DNA from: Prevotella sp. P5-50
Lineage (GTDB): Bacteria > Bacteroidota > Bacteroidia > Bacteroidales > Bacteroidaceae
Assembly (NCBI RefSeq): GCF_002251295.1
Contig: NZ_NPJA01000015.1
Location: 105,120-169,119, forward strand
Length of the DNA stretch: 64,000 nucleotides
Direction of reading: 5' to 3'
Within the stretch, counting starts at the first letter, position 1, and the number at the start of each line of letters is the position of its first letter. The notes beneath the pieces are model-generated. The model was not told the DNA's origin and did not search any database. It was given only the letters and a program-made list of their open reading frames with translations. This document shows positions 35,245 to 43,456 of this stretch, piece after piece. The translations under genes were made by a program, and so were the position numbers.

Positions 35245-36672
35245 TTATTTAACACCAAGTACTTGTTTGGCAATATCGTTTTCTGGATCGATTTTCAACA
35301 GCTTGTGTGCAAATTCTGTTGCTTTTGCCTTATCGTCCTTAGCTACATAGTAGTAAGAGATCATATAGCGATATGCCTCGATCAGACGGGCATTGTCTGC
35401 CTTGTCTTTTGTCTCTTTAGGTGCAATCATCTCTTCCAACTTCTGATAGAAGGGAAGTGCGAGACCCAGCTTCTGGTCGGGGTCTTGATATGAGTTTACA
35501 CGTGCACGCATGAACGTTGCATATTCGATGGCATTCTCATAGCGGTTCTGCAAGTCTTCATATGCTAAATCAGCGTTCTTCAGTTCTTCTTTCTGAGCAT
35601 CACCTTCCAAGGTTCCTGCTTTCTGGGTGTGAAGCTGACCGAGTTTTGCCAAATCGTTGGCTGTTGGTTTCTCTACAGTTGCAATGTACTCCTTGTGGTA
35701 TTTGATGGCGTTGTCGAAGTCATCTTTGTTGAGATATGCCTCGGTAATCTGTTCAATGATACCAGCACGCTTATCCTTGTTGTCCATGTCGGGCTGGGCA
35801 AGCGCCTTCTCGTACATCTCAATGGCTTTGTCACTCTGCTTAGCACCGTTGTAGGCATTGCCATAGTAAGTGTAGTCGAAGTAAGAGAACTTTGCTGAGT
35901 CTGACTGGTTGAAGAGGGCATCTGCATATTTCAGAGCCTGATCATATTCCTTAAGGTCTGTACTGTTGAAGAATGCCAGACGGTTGAAAGCAGCACTACG
36001 TGGCTTGCGGGTCAGACCATATTGAGCAATCTCAAGACTCTTCTGATTCTGCTGTTTGAAGAATGCAGACATGGCATAGTCGCTCAAGTCGCTATCCTCC
36101 ATCTTCGTCATATCAGCCTTATTGTAGTATTCAAGAGCCTTCTCGAAATCGTTGGCGAGATAGTAGATACGACCTGCAATAGCATCAACAGCTACATCAG
36201 GACGCTGTGCGCGGAGCTCCTCAAGTACGCTGATTGCCTCAGAGGGACTGATCTTGCGATATACGTTGGCATACTTGAAATAAGCCTCAGGGTTCTTAGG
36301 ATCAGCATAGCGAGCCTGTGTGTAGTAAGAGGCTGCTTCACCACCATTGTCACCCAATGCCTGAATATCACCCAGCATGATGAATGCCTCCGCATTCTTG
36401 TTCTTGCTGGCTGCGAGAGTGTAGTTAGCAAAAGTCCGAGCATTAGCTGTATCCTTGGCTGCATAGAATGCCTTGGCGAAAGCCAACAGGTTGGCAACGT
36501 TCTTTTTGTTCTTCTTATAGTAGTTCTTCATCTGCTTGTCGAAGTCGGCAGGTTTGCTACTAATCATCTGTTTTACTGCAGCTACGTCGGCTGCGGTGCC
36601 ATCCTGGGCGTTGGCCTGTGTGCTGAATCCTATCATCAGCGCACCCATCATTAGGTATTTAATTGTCTTCAT
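35245..36672 (-). CDS. Exported tetratricopeptide repeat protein
   Basis: The 475-residue protein has a signal peptide (1-22, ending ANA) followed by helical repeats over nearly the whole length; clear TPR units begin near AFIMLGDIQALGDNGGEAASYYTQAR, AYFKYANVYRKI, YYGNAYNGAKQSDKAIEMYEKA and AGIIEQITEAYLNKDDFDNAIKYHKEY. It is the last gene of the exbB-exbD-exbD-tonB-pstS operon and probably a periplasmic scaffold for it. Confidence 0.88.
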   Translation of the reverse strand: MKTIKYLMMGALMIGFSTQANAQDGTAADVAAVKQMISSKPADFDKQMKNYYKKNKKNVANLLAFAKAFYAAKDTANARTFANYTLAASKNKNAEAFIMLGDIQALGDNGGEAASYYTQARYADPKNPEAYFKYANVYRKISPSEAISVLEELRAQRPDVAVDAIAGRIYYLANDFEKALEYYNKADMTKMEDSDLSDYAMSAFFKQQNQKSLEIAQYGLTRKPRSAAFNRLAFFNSTDLKEYDQALKYADALFNQSDSAKFSYFDYTYYGNAYNGAKQSDKAIEMYEKALAQPDMDNKDKRAGIIEQITEAYLNKDDFDNAIKYHKEYIATVEKPTANDLAKLGQLHTQKAGTLEGDAQKEELKNADLAYEDLQNRYENAIEYATFMRARVNSYQDPDQKLGLALPFYQKLEEMIAPKETKDKADNARLIEAYRYMISYYYVAKDDKAKATEFAHKLLKIDPENDIAKQVLGVK

Positions 36673-36720
36673 AATCTCTTTTTTTATTATGTTAGTTAGA
36701 CATAAATTTGTTTCTTCTCG

Positions 36721-37680
36721 TTATTTCACTATCACACTACGTGTTGTCATGTTGCCATAAGCAGGCAGAATTGATGAGTGGTAGATGATAAGCTGACCCT
36801 TGGGCGATGCGATATAATTGCTGAAACCGAAAGGCAGACCGCGATAGGAATCATTCAGCAAGCAATATATGGTACGTATCAATGGATAGCTGTCATCATA
36901 GATGTAGTATTGATAGGGCTTGTAGCTATTTTCTGGGGTGGCTGTCTCCATACGGCTGACAGACATCACACGGATATTCTTCTTAAAGGTGACGTTGGTC
37001 GTGTCACGTTTGTCGTTCAACCAGTTTGAACCGATGATGCCAATGGCATTCTTGGTGCTTTCCACATAGTTGATGACTTCGGCAGATTTCTCTACAGCCT
37101 GAATGTTAGGACTGTTGATGGGCTTGCCTCCCAATATGGAATCCTGACAATAGCGAACTGTGCTGGATTTCGGATGGTCGAATACCACTTCTATATCGCC
37201 TTGCTTCGAACCAGGATAGATATCACTCCACTTCTTGGCTTCACCACGGAGTATGCGGGCTATATCCTTGACGGTGATACAGGTGTCGGGATTGGATCTG
37301 TTGATGATTAGTGCCAAACCATCGTAAGCAATGGGAGCAGACTTCATCGACTTGTATCCTAAGTTTTTGAGTGTGTTAAACTCGTTTTTGGTGTATTGAC
37401 GAGAGGTAATGGCGAGAAATATCTTTTCCTCCATCAGCATTTTTACGGCATCTTGCTCATTTGTATAGATGGCAGTAAGCTTGGCTTTAGGATGGTCGTT
37501 GTTGAACATCTCTACCTCTTCATCGATAATGGGTGCGAAACTATTATCAGAGGCGAAACTAATCGCCCCTGATGATATAGTATCTGCACGAAATTTTTTC
37601 GGCTTGCTGTCTTTGCAGGCAGCAAGTCCGAAAATAATTAGTGCTAATCCAACGAAAATGTTGAATGTGTTTCTTCTCAT
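36721..37680 (-). CDS. PstS-like substrate-binding lipoprotein
   Basis: The 319-residue protein has a lipoprotein signal (FGLAAC, Cys near 22) and a phosphate-binding-protein-like domain (AISFASDNSFAPIIDEEVEMF, LAITSRQYTKNEF, YDGLALIINRSNPD, VKDIARILRGEAKKWSDI, AIGIIGSNW, SNYIASPKGQ). No PstCAB transport genes are nearby; instead it is two bases from tonB. Some PstS-like proteins in TonB clusters are thought to work as solute sensors or adaptors. Phosphate binding is unproven. Confidence 0.8.
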   Translation of the reverse strand: MRRNTFNIFVGLALIIFGLAACKDSKPKKFRADTISSGAISFASDNSFAPIIDEEVEMFNNDHPKAKLTAIYTNEQDAVKMLMEEKIFLAITSRQYTKNEFNTLKNLGYKSMKSAPIAYDGLALIINRSNPDTCITVKDIARILRGEAKKWSDIYPGSKQGDIEVVFDHPKSSTVRYCQDSILGGKPINSPNIQAVEKSAEVINYVESTKNAIGIIGSNWLNDKRDTTNVTFKKNIRVMSVSRMETATPENSYKPYQYYIYDDSYPLIRTIYCLLNDSYRGLPFGFSNYIASPKGQLIIYHSSILPAYGNMTTRSVIVK

Positions 37681-37681
37681 A

Positions 37682-38506
37682 TTACTGAAGTCTGAAGGTT
37701 ACAGGAAGGGTGTACTTTACACGTACAGCCGAACCATTCTGCTTACCAGGAATCCAGCGTGGCATGCTCTGCACAACGCGCTTGGCTTCCTTGTCGAGTG
37801 AAGAGTCAACTGACTTCACAACTTTCACGTCCGTGATAGAACCGTCGCGCTCAACGATGAACGATACGATTACACGACCCTGAATGCCGTTTTCCTCAGC
37901 TACTACTGGATATTTGATGCTCTTGTTCAGATACTCGAACAGGGCAGACTGACCACCAGGGTAAGAAGGCATCTGTTCAACAACGTCGAACACCTTGGCT
38001 ACTTCTTCCTTTGGAGGCTCTGGCTGTGCGATAACCTCTTTAGCTTTCAGCACCTCACCGGCAGCATCGTCATTACCTTTCACGTCGAAAGAACCGATAG
38101 CAGTCTTAGTCTTGTTGAGGTCATCCTGTGACTTCAACTCTTCATCAGGCTTTACTTCGGAGTCCTTCTTGATGACAGGAGGAACGAATTTTACCGAACT
38201 CTTTACTTTTTCAACAGGTTTGGCTTCCTCGATCTTCACAGGTGCTTTCTTCTCAACTTTTACCTCTTTCTTGGCAATCTGTGAGAGCTCGACATCTGCT
38301 GAAATCTCTTCCTTGCTGTTTGCTTCAATGATGGCGTTGACACCTACGATAAGACCGATGGCAGCAGCCAGGATCACCATGATGATAATTGAATACACGT
38401 TACGTGATCCTGTGTTCTTGCGCAGCTTGTAAGCACCGTATTCCTTGTTTCTTCCTTCGAAGACAAGGTCAACCCATCCATTGTCAATCAAATCTATTTT
38501 AGACAT
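37682..38506 (-). CDS. tonB: TonB family energy transducer
   Basis: The 274-residue protein has a cytosolic start typical of Bacteroidetes TonB (WVDLVFEGRNKEYGAYKLRKN), one membrane helix (about 38-58), a Lys/Glu/Pro-rich periplasmic linker (70-175) and a C-terminal TonB domain (PSYPGGQSALFEYLNKSIKYP, IQGRVIVSFIVERDGSITDVKVV, MPRWIPGKQNG, ending in beta-strand VKYTLPVTF). It links the ExbBD motor to outer-membrane receptors and lies downstream of both exbD genes. Confidence 0.93.
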   Translation of the reverse strand: MSKIDLIDNGWVDLVFEGRNKEYGAYKLRKNTGSRNVYSIIIMVILAAAIGLIVGVNAIIEANSKEEISADVELSQIAKKEVKVEKKAPVKIEEAKPVEKVKSSVKFVPPVIKKDSEVKPDEELKSQDDLNKTKTAIGSFDVKGNDDAAGEVLKAKEVIAQPEPPKEEVAKVFDVVEQMPSYPGGQSALFEYLNKSIKYPVVAEENGIQGRVIVSFIVERDGSITDVKVVKSVDSSLDKEAKRVVQSMPRWIPGKQNGSAVRVKYTLPVTFRLQ

Positions 38507-38539
38507 AGTTTCTTGCTTTTAGATGTTACTTAATGTCAT

Positions 38540-39184
38540 TTACTTGATACCCTTAGCTTTGAGAAGCTTCATGTCGTCGGGGCTAATCTCGTCGATGACG
38601 TACTTACCGATACTGCAAATCTGCATCTCATCCAGTGCAGTGACCATGTTCTCGTAGCTTGACGCATCGGTCGGCTTGATAATAATGGTCAGTGTAGGAA
38701 CTTTCTCGCCATTGAGCAGTTCACCGTTACGAATCTTTGACAACTCATTGTTGTAAGTAGAATCGGGCATTTCTGTCTCCTTCTTCTTCTTGTCCAACTC
38801 AAGTTTTGCCAGGCGAATCTTTGCTACAGGAATGATACCTTCCTCTGTACGATGCTCGGTAATGATCTTACGGATACCATCTTTACCCCATGTAGTTTCC
38901 TTCATGCAGGTTGGATCGTCATACTTGGGAATACCCTTGATGTAGTAGATTTTGTTGTCGCCACCAAGATAAAAAGTAATGGTGTGTGACTCTTTGGTTG
39001 CGTTCTTATCCGCATCGCTGATGTTCTTGTCGTTACTTGGCATGGTCAGCTGCATGGCCTGCGGCTTGCTCAAAGACGTACAGAGCATGAAGAACGTGAT
39101 AAGAAGCATCATCATGTCCACCATCGGCGTGAAATCGACGCGTACATTGACTTTCTTCTGTTTACTTGCTTTTTGCTTTGCCAT
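38540..39184 (-). CDS. exbD: ExbD/TolR family protein, second copy
   Basis: The 214-residue protein has a short cytosolic start, the membrane helix with the motor Asp (VDFTPMVDMMMLLITFFMLC, Asp near residue 24) and a periplasmic domain about 160 residues long, larger than E. coli ExbD. It follows the first copy by three bases, and the pair is diverged. Confidence 0.9.
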   Translation of the reverse strand: MAKQKASKQKKVNVRVDFTPMVDMMMLLITFFMLCTSLSKPQAMQLTMPSNDKNISDADKNATKESHTITFYLGGDNKIYYIKGIPKYDDPTCMKETTWGKDGIRKIITEHRTEEGIIPVAKIRLAKLELDKKKKETEMPDSTYNNELSKIRNGELLNGEKVPTLTIIIKPTDASSYENMVTALDEMQICSIGKYVIDEISPDDMKLLKAKGIK

Positions 39185-39187
39185 TCT

Positions 39188-39814
39188 TTACTCCTCCGCT
39201 TCTTTAAACGATGTAATCAACTGATAACGGTTCTCATCCATAGAGCGCAGTTCTGACATGACGGTCTTAACAACCTTATAAGGTGTCTTTGAGTCTGCAT
39301 TGATGCAGATCTTCATGTCTTCACCTGCGTCGAGCGCAGTTCTTACCCACAACTGGAATTCACTCATGCCTTTTGTACCGTCACCATTGGCGATACTGTC
39401 GGTGGGAATACCTTTGGTGGCCAGTGTCTCAGCCAACTTGCTCTGAGGCAGTGAGAGATACTGTTCCAACTCGTTCATGGGTACACCAAACTGTGTCTCT
39501 TCCAAGAACTTCTGCTGAAGGGCAGGGCTGAGGTTTACACCGAACTTGTCGGTCATATCCAACAGCGTTGTCTTCAGATAGTTCACATTGTCCATGCTCA
39601 TGAACACCTTACCCTGAGGGTTGATGGTGATGTTCAGAACATTGTTCTCTGGAACCTTGACCTTAGCGGCTGACTGTGGTGTGTTGACCTTTACTGGTTC
39701 ATTCTTCACGAATGTAGATGTCATCATGAAGAACGTCAGCAAAAGCACCATCACGTCAGACATTGGGGTCATGTCTATCCAGACGTCGCTTTTCTTAATT
39801 TTTACTTTACCCAT
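39188..39814 (-). CDS. exbD: ExbD/TolR family protein, first copy
   Basis: The 208-residue protein starts MGKVKIKKSDVWIDMTPMSDVMVLLLTFFMM, with the proton-path Asp near residue 20 in the single helix and a longer periplasmic domain than in E. coli (ending LRSMDENRYQLIT). Two exbD genes after one exbB are usual in Bacteroidetes; the motor may hold one of each. Confidence 0.9.
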   Translation of the reverse strand: MGKVKIKKSDVWIDMTPMSDVMVLLLTFFMMTSTFVKNEPVKVNTPQSAAKVKVPENNVLNITINPQGKVFMSMDNVNYLKTTLLDMTDKFGVNLSPALQQKFLEETQFGVPMNELEQYLSLPQSKLAETLATKGIPTDSIANGDGTKGMSEFQLWVRTALDAGEDMKICINADSKTPYKVVKTVMSELRSMDENRYQLITSFKEAEE

Positions 39815-39844
39815 AGTGATAAAATTTTAAAGGGTTAGCAAAAA

Positions 39845-40675
39845 TTAAGCCTCTTCTGTGTGGTTTGCTTCGTAAGTCTGAGCAATTGAGTAACCAACCT
39901 CGTCGAGGGCGAATGTCAACTTGTCAATCTTGTTGGTGTAGTAGTTGTAAGCTACAACAGCTACCCAAGAGGTCAAAATACCAGATGCGGTATTAACCAG
40001 GGCCTCAGAAATACCGAGTGACAGAGCCTGTGAGTCAGCACCACCACCAGCGGCCAGAGCGGCGAATGAACGGATCATACCTACAACGGTTCCGAACAGA
40101 GCGGTCAGAGTACCGAGGGTAACGATAGTAGCGATGATAGGCATGTTCATGGTCAGAGTAGGCATCTCCAGCTGAGTAGCCTCTTCGTGAGCCTGCTGGA
40201 TCTTAGCTACTTTCTGAGCCTTCTTGATACCAGAAACAGCTTCCATCTCCTTGTAAGCACGGAGAGAAGCACCTACTACGTTAGCAACAGAACCGCGCTG
40301 CTTGTCGCAGAGCTCCTGAGCCTTTACGAAATCATTAGCGTTAAGAGCAGCCTTGATGTTAGCCACGAACTTAGGGAGTTTGCCCTTACCAAAAGCGGTG
40401 TTCAGAGCCAGACCACGCTCGATAGACAGAGCGATTACTGAGAACAGCAGGGTAAGGATCACAGGTACAACGACACCACCTTTGTAGATGGTACCCCACA
40501 TGTTACCGTCGATAACTTCACCGTTTGCAGGGTTGATGTGATCTGCATTACCGAGGAAGTACTTGAAGAAACATACTGCGAGAACGAAGCAGACAGCGAT
40601 AATCCAGAATGCTCCTTTTACTCCCTGAAAGCCCTGGCCCTTCTTGGCGGGGGCTGCTTTTTTTGTAGTTGCCAT
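39845..40675 (-). CDS. exbB: MotA/TolQ/ExbB proton channel family protein
   Basis: The 276-residue protein has an Ala/Lys-rich start, a first helix (about 24-44), a second near 73-90, a cytosolic loop and two helices around the conserved MPIIATIVTLGTLTALFGTVVGMIRSF (about 178-205). It drives energy transfer with the ExbD and TonB proteins encoded behind it. It begins the six-gene operon that runs to 35245. Confidence 0.92.
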   Translation of the reverse strand: MATTKKAAPAKKGQGFQGVKGAFWIIAVCFVLAVCFFKYFLGNADHINPANGEVIDGNMWGTIYKGGVVVPVILTLLFSVIALSIERGLALNTAFGKGKLPKFVANIKAALNANDFVKAQELCDKQRGSVANVVGASLRAYKEMEAVSGIKKAQKVAKIQQAHEEATQLEMPTLTMNMPIIATIVTLGTLTALFGTVVGMIRSFAALAAGGGADSQALSLGISEALVNTASGILTSWVAVVAYNYYTNKIDKLTFALDEVGYSIAQTYEANHTEEA

Positions 40676-40787
40676 AATTTTGAATGTAATTTTAGTTATT
40701 AAATAAAGTTATATATCTTTCTGATTTAGCGTACTTTGCGGTTTCTAGACAGTCGTAAAAAAGCAGTTTTGCCTCTATAACTGAAAG

Positions 40788-40795
40788 CAAAGATA
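40788..40795 (-). promoter_or_regulatory. Promoter -7 box of exbB operon
   Basis: TATCTTTG on the minus strand gives a leader of about 107 bases before the exbB ATG. I see no known riboswitch or repeat in the leader. Confidence 0.55.
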
Positions 40796-40856
40796 ATCAT
40801 TTGCGCCGTACAATTGTTATAATTAAGAACTTTTAACTAGTTAATAATTCTTTTTT

Positions 40857-42050
40857 TTATTTCAGCAGGGCTAATGTCTCCTTGATTCTGCGCATGGCTT
40901 CGATGATATTTTCGTCGCTTGTTGCATAGCTCATGCGGAAGCAGTCTGGATCACCGAATGCGTCACCGCCAACGGTTGCCACGTGACCTTTTTCGAGGAG
41001 GAAGAGGGCGAGGTCGCTGGAGTTGTTGATGGTGGTGCTTTCGTAACTCTTTCCATAGAAGCTGCTGCATTTGGGGAAGAGATAGAATGCACCTTGCGGT
41101 ACGTTGACTTCGAGTCCTGGTATGTCTTGCGCGAGCTTGACAATAAGGTTGCGGCGGCGTTCAAAGGCCTGACGCATCTGCTCTACGCATTCCTGACTTT
41201 GTGTGTATGCGAACTCTGCTGCTTTCTGACTTACGGAGCATGGACCGCTGGTGTATTGTCCTTGCAACTTGTTGCAACCTTTGACAATCCATTCGGGTGC
41301 GGCGATGTAACCGATGCGCCAACCTGTCATAGCGTATGCTTTTGATACTCCGTTGACGATGATGCTGCGCTCTTTCATGCCGGGGAACTGGGCGATGCTC
41401 TCGTGGTGTCCTACGTAGTTGATGTGCTCGTAGATTTCGTCTGCTAATACGAAGAGGTCATCGTGACGTTTGATAACTTCTGCAAGTCCTGCAAGTTCTT
41501 CCTTGGTATATACGCTACCTGTTGGATTGCTTGGTGAGCAGAGGATGAGCAAGCGTGTCTTGGGGGTGATGGCAGCTTCAAGTTGTTCGGGAGTCATCTT
41601 GAAGTTTTGCTCGAATCCAGCTTCTACGATGACAGGTGTGCCTCCTGCCAATTTTACCATCTGCGGATAGCTTACCCAATATGGGGCAGGTATGATGACT
41701 TCGTCGCCGGGATTGACAAGTGCCATGACGGTGTTGCAGACGCTCTGCTTGGCACCGTTTGATACAAGTACCTCGTTGACGGTATAGTCAAGTCCGTTTT
41801 CGTTTTTGAGTTTTTCTACGATGGCCTTGCGCAAATCAGCGTATCCAGGTACTGGTGAGTATCTGGAGTAATTGTCGTCGATAGCTTTTTTTGCGGCCTC
41901 TTTGATGTGGTCCGGTGTGTTGAAGTCAGGTTCTCCGACGCTCATGTTTATAACGTCGATGCCTTGCGCTTTCATCTCTGAGCTCTTCTGCGACATTGCG
42001 AGTGTTGCAGAAGGAGCCAACCGTTGGAGTCGGTCTGATAGTTGTGCCAT
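40857..42050 (-). CDS. aspC: Aspartate aminotransferase family protein (class I/II)
   Basis: The 397-residue PLP enzyme has the plan of thermophile-type (AspAT I-beta) aminotransferases: SVGEPDFNTPDHI, SNGAKQSVCN, CSPSNPTGSVYT, the PLP Lys in NGVSKAYAMTGWRIGY (near residue 235) and a C-terminal SYATSDENI. It likely makes aspartate from oxaloacetate, perhaps with a wider substrate range. A single-gene unit with promoter box at 42079-42086 (minus). Confidence 0.9.
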   Translation of the reverse strand: MAQLSDRLQRLAPSATLAMSQKSSEMKAQGIDVINMSVGEPDFNTPDHIKEAAKKAIDDNYSRYSPVPGYADLRKAIVEKLKNENGLDYTVNEVLVSNGAKQSVCNTVMALVNPGDEVIIPAPYWVSYPQMVKLAGGTPVIVEAGFEQNFKMTPEQLEAAITPKTRLLILCSPSNPTGSVYTKEELAGLAEVIKRHDDLFVLADEIYEHINYVGHHESIAQFPGMKERSIIVNGVSKAYAMTGWRIGYIAAPEWIVKGCNKLQGQYTSGPCSVSQKAAEFAYTQSQECVEQMRQAFERRRNLIVKLAQDIPGLEVNVPQGAFYLFPKCSSFYGKSYESTTINNSSDLALFLLEKGHVATVGGDAFGDPDCFRMSYATSDENIIEAMRRIKETLALLK

Positions 42051-42078
42051 GTTATTTTTGTATAAGTAGAATTGTTTG

Positions 42079-42086
42079 CAAAATTA
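42079..42086 (-). promoter_or_regulatory. Promoter -7 box for aminotransferase
   Basis: TAATTTTG on the minus strand, 28 bases before the ATG at 42050, fits TAnnTTTG. Confidence 0.6.
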
Positions 42087-42161
42087 GTCAATTATTTCTT
42101 TTTTACGAAAGAAATTAGTTGATTTTTACCTTTTTCGTATTAAAATACAATGAATTGGTTA

Positions 42162-43373
42162 TTATTTGAGGTGCAGGGTGTGTCCCATGCGGTTTTTCTT
42201 CGTTTCAAGATAATGTCTGTTGAACTTGTTTGGAGTTACTTCAATGGGGACATTTTCAACGATTTCCAGTCCGTAACCTTCAAGACCGACGCGTTTTACG
42301 GGGTTGTTGGTGAGCAGTCGCATCTTGCGTACGCCGAGGTGGCGGAGCATCTGTGCGCCACAGCCATAATCTCGCTCGTCGGCTTTGAAGCCAAGGTGTA
42401 GGTTGGCATCTACTGTGTCGAGGCCTTCTTCTTGCAGTTTGTAGGCTGCAATCTTGTTCATCAGTCCGATACCGCGACCTTCTTGCTGCATATAGATTAC
42501 CACGCCTTTGCCTTCTTTTTCAATGGCTTGCATGGCTTTGTGAAGTTGTTCTCCACAGTCGCATCGCATGGAACCGAGGATATCGCCAGTCATGCATGAT
42601 GAGTGTACGCGTACGAGTACAGGTTCGTCTTCTTTCCATTCGCCTTTGATGAGTGCCATGTGTTCCAGCCCATTGCTGTTTTGGCGGAATGGGATGAGTC
42701 GGAAATGTCCGTATTCGGTGGGCATATCTACCTCTTCGCCTACTTCGATGATAGATTCTTTTTGCAGGCGGTAGGCTATCATGTCTTTGATGGTGATAAC
42801 CTTCAAATCATGCTTTCTGGCAAATGCTATAAGTTCTGGCAGACGAGCCATGGTACCATCGTCGTTCATGATTTCCATGAGTGCTCCGGCGGGATAGAGT
42901 CCTGCCATGTGACAAAGGTCGATGGCGGCTTCGGTGTGTCCGCATCTGCGAAGTACTCCGTTGTCTTGTGCATAGAGTGGGTTGACATGTCCGGGGCGTC
43001 CAAAAGTCTGTGGTGTGGCGTTGGGGTCGGCTAATGCCTTAATGGTGGCAGCGCGGTCATGTGCAGACACGCCAGTCGAGCATCCTTCGATCTTGTCGAT
43101 GGTGACGGTGAATGGAGTGCCGAGCAGCGAGGTGTTGTCCTGTACTTGGTGTGGCAGGTCGAGTTCGATGCTACGGCTGATGGTGACAGGTGCGCAGAGT
43201 ACGCCACGTGCGTATTTCAGCATGAAGTTCACCATTTCTGGAGTGATTTTCTCTGCTGCACAGATGAGGTCGCCCTCGTTCTCGCGGTCTTCATCATCTA
43301 CAACGATGACGAATTTGCCTTCGCGGAAGTCGTGAATGGCTTCCTCTACGGTATTTACTTTGAGTTTCTCCAT
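42162..43373 (-). CDS. ribBA: DHBP synthase / GTP cyclohydrolase II
   Basis: The 403-residue bifunctional enzyme makes both precursors of riboflavin. The N-terminal DHBP synthase has [12 protein letters not shown] near residue 25 and RPGHVNPL; the C-terminal GTP cyclohydrolase II has the zinc Cys in [21 protein letters not shown] (near 260-280) and [10 protein letters not shown]. Both active sites look complete. The 83 bases upstream to the next stop hold no FMN riboswitch. Confidence 0.96.
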   Translation of the reverse strand: MEKLKVNTVEEAIHDFREGKFVIVVDDEDRENEGDLICAAEKITPEMVNFMLKYARGVLCAPVTISRSIELDLPHQVQDNTSLLGTPFTVTIDKIEGCSTGVSAHDRAATIKALADPNATPQTFGRPGHVNPLYAQDNGVLRRCGHTEAAIDLCHMAGLYPAGALMEIMNDDGTMARLPELIAFARKHDLKVITIKDMIAYRLQKESIIEVGEEVDMPTEYGHFRLIPFRQNSNGLEHMALIKGEWKEDEPVLVRVHSSCMTGDILGSMRCDCGEQLHKAMQAIEKEGKGVVIYMQQEGRGIGLMNKIAAYKLQEEGLDTVDANLHLGFKADERDYGCGAQMLRHLGVRKMRLLTNNPVKRVGLEGYGLEIVENVPIEVTPNKFNRHYLETKKNRMGHTLHLK

Positions 43374-43456
43374 ATTGTAATTTTCTTTTTATACCTTATT
43401 TATATATAAATATTATGTTTCTTATGGTTATTGAATTCCTGTTTTGTCGTGATTGT

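Noticed and set aside
42162..43456. FMN riboswitch before ribBA
   Set aside because: Only 83 bases separate ribBA from the upstream stop, and none of the conserved FMN riboswitch segments is present.
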